Below are positions 56,855 through 64,000 of a DNA stretch of 64,000 nt, piece by piece (within the stretch, counting starts at the first letter, position 1; every line of letters begins with the position of its first letter). The stretch spans positions 186,001 to 250,000 of the forward strand of contig NZ_JAGIBI010000003.1 of NCBI RefSeq assembly GCF_017744395.1, read 5' to 3'. This stretch comes from Herbaspirillum sp. (lineage in GTDB: Bacteria > Pseudomonadota > Gammaproteobacteria > Burkholderiales > Burkholderiaceae_D). The notes under the pieces are model-generated. The model was not told the origin of the DNA, ran no database searches, and was given only the letters and a program-made list of their open reading frames with translations. Made by a program: the position numbers and the translations under genes.

Positions 56855-57724
56855 ATGGAATCACAAATCATTGAGATCGGCCTGACCGACTGGCAGGCTG
56901 AGAACCCCAACCACGAATGGATCGCCGGCCTTGAAGCCGGCAAGGTGCTGTATTTCCCGCGTCTGGGCTTCGAACTGCTGGAGTCGGAGCACGGCCTGTT
57001 CAACCCGGCCGTGCGCGACCCGAAGGCGCGCAACATCAGTCTGGATGCGCGTGGCCATATCAAGGGCGCGGCCGGCAGCACCGAGCTGCAACTGGCATTG
57101 GCAGCCATGATCGGTCGCTTCCGCGGCCAGGCGCTGTCGCTGGTTCATTCCCTCTTTCCAAAGTACCGTGATGTGTTGCGCGTGGCGCCGACAAGTTACC
57201 GCCCGATGCAAGTCGAGACGCGCAGCCAATCCTGGCGCGCTGACGACCGCCGCATGCATGTGGACGCCTTTCCCTCGCGGCCCAACTATGGCGAACGCAT
57301 CCTTCGCGTATTTGCCAACGTCAATCCGGAGGGAGTGCCGCGTGTCTGGCGCGTAGGGGAGCCGTTTGAAACCGTGGCGCGCCGTTTCCTGCCGCGCGCG
57401 AAGCCTTATGTACGCTGGCAGGCCGGTGTGCTAAAGGCGCTTCACGTGACCAAATCCTTCCGCAGCGAATACGACCACCTCATGCTGCAATTGCATGACG
57501 GCATGAAGGGCGATATGCAATACCAGCAAGATGCGCAACAGGTCACCATGCCGTTTGCCGCCGGTTCGGCCTGGGTCTGCTTCTCCGACCAGACTTCGCA
57601 TGCCGTGATGTCGGGCCAATACATGCTGGAGCAGACGCTGCACCTGCCGCCGGAACAGCAATATGATCCGCAGGCCAGTCCGCTGGCCATCCTGACCCGC
57701 CTGGCCGGCCATCCGCTGGTTTGA
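56855..57724 (+). CDS. kdoO: Kdo 3-hydroxylase (KdoO-like) Fe(II)/2-oxoglutarate oxygenase
   Basis: This enzyme hydroxylates Kdo in lipid A-core to the Ko sugar in Burkholderia and Yersinia relatives. The 289-residue protein has the iron site HxD as RRMHVDAFPSRPN (H135, D137) and a distal histidine in SDQTSHAVMSGQYMLEQT, with FPRLGFELLESE near the start. It is followed two bases later by waaA, the transferase that attaches Kdo, which fits the proposed role. The ATG at 56855 is the only start that begins the conserved part; 155 bases upstream are non-coding. Confidence 0.85.
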   Translation: MESQIIEIGLTDWQAENPNHEWIAGLEAGKVLYFPRLGFELLESEHGLFNPAVRDPKARNISLDARGHIKGAAGSTELQLALAAMIGRFRGQALSLVHSLFPKYRDVLRVAPTSYRPMQVETRSQSWRADDRRMHVDAFPSRPNYGERILRVFANVNPEGVPRVWRVGEPFETVARRFLPRAKPYVRWQAGVLKALHVTKSFRSEYDHLMLQLHDGMKGDMQYQQDAQQVTMPFAAGSAWVCFSDQTSHAVMSGQYMLEQTLHLPPEQQYDPQASPLAILTRLAGHPLV

Positions 57725-57726
57725 CG

Positions 57727-58998
57727 ATGCGCTTGCTGTATTCCGCATTTTGGTGGATCGGCATGCCGCTGGTCCTGTTGCGCCTGTGGCGCCGCGGCCG
57801 CCAGGAGCCGGGCTATCGGCAGCACATCGCCGAACGCCTTGGCTTTTATCCAGTCCTGCCCGACGGTACAGTCCGTTTTATCTGGGTCCATGCGGTCTCC
57901 GTCGGCGAGACGCGCGCGGCCGAACCGTTGATCGACGCCTTGCTGCGCGAATATCCGCAACACGCCATCTTGCTTACCCATATGACCGCAACCGGTCGCG
58001 CCACCGGCGCCCAGTTGTTCGGCAAGCAGGGAAGGCGTGTAGTGCAGAGTTTCCTGCCCTATGACACGGGCTGGATGTGCGCCCGTTTCTTGCGCCATTT
58101 CAGGCCGGAAGCCTGCATCCTGATGGAAACCGAGGTATGGCCCAACCTGGTGGAGCAATGCAAGCGATACGATGTTCCGGTAATGCTGGCCAATGCGCGC
58201 TTGTCCGAGCGTTCTTTGCGGCGCGGACAGCGCTTTTCCTCCTTGCTGCGACCCGCGGCCGGGGCGGTTGCCCGCGTCGGCGCGCAATCGGAAGCGGATG
58301 CCGCGCGCCTGCGCGCATTCGGTGCACGCCATGTGGAGGTGACCGGCAGTCTCAAGTTCGATGTGCAGCCGCCGGCCGAGATGATCGACCGGGGAGCGAC
58401 CTGGAGGCGGATGCTTGGTGCGCGCAAGGTATTGCTATGCGCCAGCACGCGGGAGGGGGAAGAGCAATTGATCCTCGATGCGCTTGGCAAGCAGGGCAAG
58501 GCGGATTGGCTGACCGTGATCGTGCCGCGCCATCCACAGCGTTTCGATGAGGTGGCGGCGCTGATTGAGGCGCATGGCTTGAACATGCGGCGACGCTCCT
58601 CAATGGGGGATGTTTTCCTGGCTGGGGAGGCCGACGTCGTATTGGGCGATTCGATGGGGGAAATGTTCGCCTACTACGCGGTGTGCGACGTGGCCTTTAT
58701 CGGCGGCAGCCTGCTGCCGATGGGCGGGCAGAATCCTATCGAGGCGTTTGCATTGGGCAAGGCGGTGCTGGTTGGCCAGCACACCTTCAATTTTCAGGTA
58801 ATAACGGAAGATGCTATCGCGGCGGGAGCCGCTGCGCGTGTCGCGGATGCCGCAGAGTTGTTGCGCATGTGGGCGCTGCTGCAGTCTGATGAAATGGCAC
58901 GCTCGCGCATGGGAAGTGCCGCGGCAGGATTTGCGCTCCAGCATCGGGGGGCGACGGCGCGCACCATGGCGATGCTGAAGCCTTTGTTGAGAGGGTAG
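57727..58998 (+). CDS. waaA: 3-deoxy-D-manno-octulosonic acid transferase (Kdo transferase)
   Basis: WaaA adds Kdo to lipid IVA at the inner membrane. The 423-residue GT30 enzyme has an N-terminal membrane anchor, the catalytic segment VSVGETRAAEPLIDALL (Glu), THMTATGRATG, LMETEVWPNLV and, in the donor domain, STREGEEQLIL and GGSLLPMGGQNPIEAFALGK. It begins MRLLYSAFWWIGMPLVLL. It follows the Kdo hydroxylase gene almost without a gap, and a symmetric terminator stands about 85 bases after it. Confidence 0.95.
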   Translation: MRLLYSAFWWIGMPLVLLRLWRRGRQEPGYRQHIAERLGFYPVLPDGTVRFIWVHAVSVGETRAAEPLIDALLREYPQHAILLTHMTATGRATGAQLFGKQGRRVVQSFLPYDTGWMCARFLRHFRPEACILMETEVWPNLVEQCKRYDVPVMLANARLSERSLRRGQRFSSLLRPAAGAVARVGAQSEADAARLRAFGARHVEVTGSLKFDVQPPAEMIDRGATWRRMLGARKVLLCASTREGEEQLILDALGKQGKADWLTVIVPRHPQRFDEVAALIEAHGLNMRRRSSMGDVFLAGEADVVLGDSMGEMFAYYAVCDVAFIGGSLLPMGGQNPIEAFALGKAVLVGQHTFNFQVITEDAIAAGAAARVADAAELLRMWALLQSDEMARSRMGSAAAGFALQHRGATARTMAMLKPLLRG

Positions 58999-59081
58999 GC
59001 GCCACGCCGATAGTCTGCCATGGTGCGGCGCTGGCTTGCTTCTTTGAAGGGGGCTGCGGTAGCCGGTGGTCGCATGGGCAG

Positions 59082-59118
59082 GCCGGCGGAGATGAGTGAT
59101 GTGTCTCCGCCGGCTTAT
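59082..59118. terminator. Terminator between waaA and the dehydratase gene
   Basis: GCCGGCGGAGA (59082-59092) pairs exactly with TCTCCGCCGGC (59104-59114) around an 11-base loop, followed by TTATT. It can serve both the plus-strand waaA and the minus-strand dehydratase gene. Confidence 0.75.
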
Positions 59119-59143
59119 TCCTGCGCCGCGCGAACCGTTGCCG

Positions 59144-61090
59144 TTATCCGCGCAAGCCCAATGTTTCGGCCTCCGCTTCCTGTTCCAGGTAGACCCAATC
59201 CACGATATCGCTGTTAGGGGTATAGCCGGTCACAAGTTCTTCCATCATGCGCCGGACGATGCCGACATCGTTGACGTTCAATGCAACCTCGAGCGCCTTG
59301 ATTTTTGCGGCCAGCTCCTCCCAGGGGATGAAGCTTTCCCTGGCTCTCATGATTCTTGGGTGGGAGGTAGGCAAGGGCGAATCGCCGATCAGCAGCTCCT
59401 CATACAATTTCTCTCCAGGCCTCAAGCCTGTGATGCAGATTTCCACGTCCCCGTTAGGATTTTTCTCGTCCCGCAGGGTCAGCCCGGAGAGCTCGATCAT
59501 GCGCTGGGCCAATGCCATGATCTTGACCGGTTGGCCCATGTCGAGCACGAAAACATCCCCGTTCTTGGTCATCGTGCCGGCCTGGATGACTAACTGGGCC
59601 GCTTCCGGGATCGTCATGAAATAACGCGTGATCTCGGGGTGGGTCAGCGTGATGGGGCCGCCATTCCGGATTTGCTGGCGGAATTTCGGTACGACGGAGC
59701 CCGACGAACCCAGCACATTGCCGAAACGCACCATGGCGAATCTGGTGCCGGTTTGTGTGGCAGCCAGGGCTTGAAGCACCATTTCAGCCAGACGCTTGCT
59801 CGCGCCCATGACATTGGTAGGGCGTACAGCCTTGTCGGTGCTGATGAGTACGAAATCCGAAACACCGTTGCTGATGGCTGCATTGGCGGTTTTCAGGGTG
59901 CCCAGCACGTTGTTCTTGATGCCTTCGGTCGGGTTGTGTTCGACCAGCGGCACATGCTTGTAGGCGGCCGCATGGTAGACCGTGTTCGGGTTCCAGGTCG
60001 ACATGATTTCGTGCAAGCGCTCTTCATCCTGGATCGATGCCAGCAAGGGCACCAGCACGATATTATGGCCGGCGGCCTTCGCTTCCAGCTCCTGGTGGAT
60101 CTGGTAGAGCGCATACTCGTTCTGCTCGATGAGCAGCAGCTTTTCCGGGCCGACATTGACGATTTGCCTGCATAGCTCGCTGCCGATGGAACCGCCGGCG
60201 CCGGTTACCATGACGACCTTCTCGGCGATGTTCTTGATCAGCAGGATATGGTTGGGCGAAACCGGTTCGCGTCCCAGCAGATCGTCGATATCCAGGTCGC
60301 GCAGGTCGGTCGGGCTGACTTTTCCTTGAGCAAGGTCTGATACCCGCGGCAAGGTCCGTACCGAGACATGCGCTTCACGGATCCGGGAAAGGATCTCATT
60401 GCGCCGCTTGCGGTCGATGCTGGGCATGGCCAGCAGGATGGTGGAGATGCCCAATGCGTGCACCAGATTGGAGAGTTCCGTCGGCGCATAGATGGTATGG
60501 CCGTTGAGCACATGGTTGTGCAGGCGTTCATCATCGTCCACGAATCCCGCCACCTGCATTTCAGGGCTATTGGCCATCGCGGCCGCGAGTTGAAGGCCGG
60601 AAGTCCCGGCGCCGTAGATCAATACTTTCGGTCGTGAGGTATGGCGGACGATGCTGAGATAACGATCCCCCAGCCAGATGCGTGCGAATGTACGGGATGC
60701 GCCCAGCAACAGCACGAGGAGAATGGGCTGGATGATGCCGACAGTGCGCGGTATGTCGTTGATGCCGACCACGGTGAAGATCGACATGTACAAAATGCCG
60801 TAAGTACCGGCTGCCTTGACAACGGTGACCAGCGCGGGCCAGCCAGTATATCGGAAGATCGCCCGGTACAGGCCGAACACGGTGAAGATAGGCAGGGCCA
60901 GGGCGATAGATACCCCGCCGGCAATGAGGGCGTTGCCGGTCAGGGAGACGAAATAACCAAGTCTCAGATAAAGTGCTATCCATAGACTGAGCAAGCAGAT
61001 GCTGATGTCCACGGTCAGCACGATGATGCGTTTGGCGGAGCGCGGCAGCTCCAGGACGGGTTCAACGAGTTTGTTCAGGGAAGTGATCAT
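59144..61090 (-). CDS. Membrane-anchored UDP-sugar 4,6-dehydratase (PglF/WbpM type)
   Basis: The 648-residue protein has about four N-terminal membrane segments (residues 15-130) and a first nucleotide-binding domain (VLIYGAGTSGLQLAAAM near 150). The catalytic short-chain-dehydrogenase domain has VTGAGGSIGSELCRQI near 295 and STDKAVRPTNVMGASKR near 413, where methionine replaces the usual tyrosine as in PglF and WbpM. It acts on UDP-N-acetyl-hexosamine to form the 4-keto-6-deoxy sugar for the PglE-like aminotransferase. It begins the minus-strand row of sugar genes, or may be a single unit, with 116 bases to the next gene. Confidence 0.93.
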   Translation of the reverse strand: MITSLNKLVEPVLELPRSAKRIIVLTVDISICLLSLWIALYLRLGYFVSLTGNALIAGGVSIALALPIFTVFGLYRAIFRYTGWPALVTVVKAAGTYGILYMSIFTVVGINDIPRTVGIIQPILLVLLLGASRTFARIWLGDRYLSIVRHTSRPKVLIYGAGTSGLQLAAAMANSPEMQVAGFVDDDERLHNHVLNGHTIYAPTELSNLVHALGISTILLAMPSIDRKRRNEILSRIREAHVSVRTLPRVSDLAQGKVSPTDLRDLDIDDLLGREPVSPNHILLIKNIAEKVVMVTGAGGSIGSELCRQIVNVGPEKLLLIEQNEYALYQIHQELEAKAAGHNIVLVPLLASIQDEERLHEIMSTWNPNTVYHAAAYKHVPLVEHNPTEGIKNNVLGTLKTANAAISNGVSDFVLISTDKAVRPTNVMGASKRLAEMVLQALAATQTGTRFAMVRFGNVLGSSGSVVPKFRQQIRNGGPITLTHPEITRYFMTIPEAAQLVIQAGTMTKNGDVFVLDMGQPVKIMALAQRMIELSGLTLRDEKNPNGDVEICITGLRPGEKLYEELLIGDSPLPTSHPRIMRARESFIPWEELAAKIKALEVALNVNDVGIVRRMMEELVTGYTPNSDIVDWVYLEQEAEAETLGLRG

Positions 61091-61206
61091 GGATTTCTCC
61101 CTGCAGTCAGCAGGCGGGGGACGACGATGGCGGTCAGGATTTTGTTATGTTGCTGTCTAAGCGGGGGCCAGAAGCAAATAGGTGTTATCAATATGTGCTA
61201 CTGACG

Positions 61207-62493
61207 TCATTGCTGGATGGCAGGCTTGCCATGGCCATCCTGTATGAGTGACGTCAGTAGCGGTATCAGCTTCGAGAATTGCGCATTGCGCGTGAAATCA
61301 TGCTCGGGGGAGGGGGACGTATTCAATGTGCCTGAAATGCGCTTTTGCTCCGTCCAGCCTGCGAGCAGCGAGACCACGCCTTCGGGGGTTGCGGTGCTGG
61401 AGCCGATTTGCGCTTGGCTGACCCACTGTACCACATCGCAGTCTGGCCCAACGGCAAGGATGGGCCGCCGGGCGGCGGCATACTCGAACAATTTTGTCGT
61501 ATAGACGCCGGCACTGCCGTCGTTCCAGGCAAACATCAGCAGGACATCGGCTGAGCGCTGCATGGTCAGGGCTTCATGGCGATCCACCGTCGGACGGAAG
61601 GTGAAATGGCTTTCGATGCCGAATTGGTGGGCCATGGTCCTGAGCGCCGCCACGTTGCGCCCCGCTACATCCACATGAATCTTCCCGCCTTTCCGCACGA
61701 ATTCGGTTACACCGGCGCAAAAGGTATTCAGGTCATGGTGTTCCGGATAAACGCTGCCGGTATAAACGATATTAAGGATATCGGAAGGCGTATTGCGCAC
61801 GGATATCCCGGAAAGGTCGTCGGGGTCGTAGCCATTGCGGATTTCCCATACCGGTTTGCTGAAGCGCTGTAATTCTTGGGCCAGTGGAAGCGACACTGTC
61901 ACCAAGGCAGATGCCGTGCGCAGCAAACTGGCTTCCCAGGCTCGATCAATTGCGCGACGCCAAGCCGGATGCGGGTAATTGTGATTGGCGGACCAGAGAT
62001 CGCGAAACTCAGCCACCCACGGCGTACCGGTACGGGCCGACAGGCGATGGCCGACCCGGAGTGCCGAAAACGAAGGCGCAGAGACATAGATCAGGTCGAA
62101 TCCACGCTGCTTGAACAATTCAAGCCCTTTGTCGATGGCGCTGCGTACCCAGTTCGACTCGGCATCCGGCCAATGCAGCAGGGTCTTGTACCAAAGCCCC
62201 AGGCGCTTTCGCCATCCGCTTCCGGCCTTGCCGCCGTGAAAGCCTTCCTGCGCTACCTTGCCCTTGCCGCCGAGCAGCCAGTAGATTGGCGCATTGATGG
62301 ACCAGCTTTTTACTTCATGGACGAATTCGGGCGGGATTTCCAGTTGCAATCCTTTGACATAAGCAGGATTTGCCGCCGAAATGACTTCAACGGCATGCCC
62401 ATTAAGGTGCAGATATTTGGCAAACTTCCCTGGGCGGATGGCACCTACGGTATTGTAAGGAGGGAAGTAATAGCTGATTAGCAGGATGCGCAT
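61207..62493 (-). CDS. Glycosyltransferase, GT4-like
   Basis: The 428-residue cytoplasmic enzyme begins MRILLISYYFPPYNTVGAIRPGKFAKYL, the usual start of GT-B transferases that build cell-surface polymers. In the second half are IVYTGSVYPEHHDLNTF, VDVAGRN and the donor-site segment MFAWNDGSAGVYTTKLFEYAAARRPILAVGP. The classic E-x7-E is present only as KLFEYAA, so it is a divergent member. It lies three bases after the next gene's stop on the same strand. Acceptor and sugar are unknown. Confidence 0.85.
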   Translation of the reverse strand: MRILLISYYFPPYNTVGAIRPGKFAKYLHLNGHAVEVISAANPAYVKGLQLEIPPEFVHEVKSWSINAPIYWLLGGKGKVAQEGFHGGKAGSGWRKRLGLWYKTLLHWPDAESNWVRSAIDKGLELFKQRGFDLIYVSAPSFSALRVGHRLSARTGTPWVAEFRDLWSANHNYPHPAWRRAIDRAWEASLLRTASALVTVSLPLAQELQRFSKPVWEIRNGYDPDDLSGISVRNTPSDILNIVYTGSVYPEHHDLNTFCAGVTEFVRKGGKIHVDVAGRNVAALRTMAHQFGIESHFTFRPTVDRHEALTMQRSADVLLMFAWNDGSAGVYTTKLFEYAAARRPILAVGPDCDVVQWVSQAQIGSSTATPEGVVSLLAGWTEQKRISGTLNTSPSPEHDFTRNAQFSKLIPLLTSLIQDGHGKPAIQQ

Positions 62494-62496
62494 GGT

Positions 62497-63681
62497 TCAG
62501 GCCGATGAAGTGCTTTCCGTACCATGGCTGGTGACGTTAGTCGAGGCGGCGCCAGGCAATACGCGCTGCATCAGTTCCCGCAGTTGCTGTGTGACAGTGT
62601 TGGCATTGAGATGGCCTGCTGCTTCTGAGGAATGCCTTTTCATTTGTTCGATATCCTGCGGCGTTAACGCATTAAGCGCTCGGGCCAGTGTTTCCGGGGC
62701 GAAGTCGGCGGCGATCACACCATTTTGGTATTGCACAATCAACCGTGACATTTCCGGCGACGGCCCAATGGCCACTGCCAGTCGCGCCTGGATGAATTCA
62801 AAAAACTTGTTCGGCAGCGCGAAGTGATAATTGAAATTGACGGGCGGCAGTAAAAACAGGCCGATGTCGTAGCTGTTGATAGTGCGGCTGATCTGTTCCA
62901 TCGGAACCGGCTCTCGGAATCGAATCCTGGTGTTGCCATGCGCTCGTCGCTGCAATTCGGCGTAATAACGAGAATCGGAATTGACCAGCATTAGATCCAG
63001 CGTGAAGCGTTCATCCAAATGGGTCATCATGTCAATCATGCATTCCAGATGGCGGGATCTGGCTGAAATGCCATGGTGGATAAGGCGAACCAGGTTCGTT
63101 GCCGTAGGGTGGACCGGCAAGTCCTCGTAGGCTGGCGAGTTGTGAACGACCACCGCCTCAATGCCGAAATGTCGCTTGTATTCGTCGGCGATACCTTGGC
63201 AGACAGTCATTGCGCTCGTGGTGAGAGGAAGGTATCGGGAGCACAGGTAAGTCATGTAGCGCTGCAGGAATAGCCGCCAGACGAAGGAATTTTCGAACTC
63301 GCGTGGCGAATATTCGTGGCCGTCGAAGATAACCGGAGCTCCCGATGCCAGCTTCAAGGCAACAGGAACCGCGATGACATCGTTTGCAATGACGGCATCG
63401 AAGGTTCGTCCTGCGAGAGACATCAGGGTGGTCTTGACCAGATGCGATTGCCAGTAAGCGTATTCGAAGGCGCCCGCAAGCAGTTGGCAGGCGCGCCATA
63501 TCTTGCGCGATAGCTTGGGAACCAGGGACACAGGGATGAATTCAATTCCATCAAGTGCCGGGGATGGTTCGAATCCAACGATCGTCAATGCATAATCGGC
63601 CTGTAGCGCGCGGATTTGCCGCATGACTCGCGGATCGCGCCCGATCGGCGAATAGGAAATGATGAGTAATTTTTTCTTCAT
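62497..63681 (-). CDS. Glycosyltransferase, GT-B type
   Basis: The 394-residue protein begins MKKKLLIISYSPIGRDPRVMRQI, a frequent start in GT4-like enzymes. It contains VIFDGHEYSPREFENS, TVCQGIADEYKRHFG and, near the end, FALPNKFFEFIQARLAVAIGPSPEM as the donor site. The ATG at 63681 overlaps the stop of the asnB gene (ATGA); upstream Met codons inside asnB are rejected. The function in detail is unknown, but the context is polysaccharide synthesis. Confidence 0.83.
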   Translation of the reverse strand: MKKKLLIISYSPIGRDPRVMRQIRALQADYALTIVGFEPSPALDGIEFIPVSLVPKLSRKIWRACQLLAGAFEYAYWQSHLVKTTLMSLAGRTFDAVIANDVIAVPVALKLASGAPVIFDGHEYSPREFENSFVWRLFLQRYMTYLCSRYLPLTTSAMTVCQGIADEYKRHFGIEAVVVHNSPAYEDLPVHPTATNLVRLIHHGISARSRHLECMIDMMTHLDERFTLDLMLVNSDSRYYAELQRRAHGNTRIRFREPVPMEQISRTINSYDIGLFLLPPVNFNYHFALPNKFFEFIQARLAVAIGPSPEMSRLIVQYQNGVIAADFAPETLARALNALTPQDIEQMKRHSSEAAGHLNANTVTQQLRELMQRVLPGAASTNVTSHGTESTSSA

Positions 63682-64000
63682 GCGCGGGTGAGCGGCATAA
63701 ATACGGTTGTATGCCATCGATAAAAGTTGATCCAGCGCCAAGCCTGCCAGGAAAAGGCCACTTGTCCCGTAAGAATTTGTTCGAACTCCTCCAGAATGCA
63801 CTCGCGGTTCAGGAACGGAAGATCGTCGCCTTCCTTGAGCCATCTTCTGGCTTTATCGGCGAGCCGCATCAGCCAATCCTTTTCGGGCGTGGCAAAACCG
63901 ATCTTGTCGCGCCGATCCAGAATGGCGTCGGGAACGATGCCGCGCATGGCGGCCCGGAAGATATGCTTGGTTTCCCCTTGTTCCGAAATCAGATAGTGTT
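63678..64000 (-). CDS. asnB: Asparagine synthase (glutamine-hydrolysing), C-terminal end (runs off the right edge)
   Basis: Only the last 106 codons are in the window; the start lies beyond 64000. The segment reads ISEQGETKHIFRAAM, then RGIVPDAILDRRDKIGFATPEKDWL, the conserved C-terminal part of class B asparagine synthetases (the R-KxGFxTPxxxW pattern). Such enzymes transfer ammonia from glutamine to a carboxylate, and copies in polysaccharide regions may amidate a uronic acid instead of aspartate. The overlap with the downstream glycosyltransferase indicates a joint transcript. Confidence 0.9.
   Translation of the reverse strand, partial: HYLISEQGETKHIFRAAMRGIVPDAILDRRDKIGFATPEKDWLMRLADKARRWLKEGDDLPFLNRECILEEFEQILTGQVAFSWQAWRWINFYRWHTTVFMPLTRA

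Overview
The window reads as chromosome of a Gram-negative betaproteobacterium, most likely Oxalobacteraceae and Herbaspirillum-like. This is inferred from the high GC, the gene neighbourhoods (a betaproteobacterial UvrD, the polA/thrB block, the pyr block with a pseudo-dihydroorotase, a Kdo hydroxylase beside waaA and waaC) and the plant-associated style of metabolism. No rRNA, tRNA, CRISPR array, phage or intact insertion sequence was found.

Left part (1-12047): the 5' end of valS faces a thiamine locus. A TPP riboswitch leads thiC-thiS, then an antisense LysE-type exporter interrupts the locus, then thiG-thiD and, after an inverted-repeat insert, thiE. Next come dps, a YhhS-type MFS transporter, an exported chorismate mutase and uvrD. 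12075-22408 is a polyol utilisation locus. Fructokinase and a SorC-type regulator diverge from an ABC transporter (mtlE/F/G/K type) with a HAD phosphatase, a polyol dehydrogenase and xylulokinase. Its promoter and candidate operators lie at 14092-14155. Mannitol, sorbitol or arabinitol would be imported, oxidised to a ketose and phosphorylated.

Middle (22481-47071): an Aer-like energy sensor, a membrane protein, thrB, a DUF2782 protein, a LOG-family protein abutting polA, a chemoreceptor and a Tat-exported dienelactone hydrolase. Then follows an unassigned catabolic cluster (33510-41058) with a PDR-type reductase, an NMT1/THI5-like ABC importer, a 2-oxoglutarate oxygenase-like enzyme, a Rieske oxygenase and an 8-oxoguanine-deaminase-like amidohydrolase. 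After that yqgE-ruvX-pyrR-pyrB-(GIY-YIG)-pyrC' form an overlapping row that ends in plsC, with apaH convergent.

Right part (47264-64000): a surface-polysaccharide and LPS region. It holds a large fusion of a GT-C-like membrane domain with a MurJ/Wzx-like flippase, a glycosyltransferase and a PglC/PglD/PglE-like set. A decayed dehydratase fragment follows, then phosphomannomutase, waaC, a Kdo hydroxylase and waaA. On the opposite strand are a PglF/WbpM-type dehydratase, two glycosyltransferases and the 3' end of asnB. Several intergenic gaps carry palindromic repeats; one family occurs twice, once directly upstream of the GIY-YIG nuclease gene.
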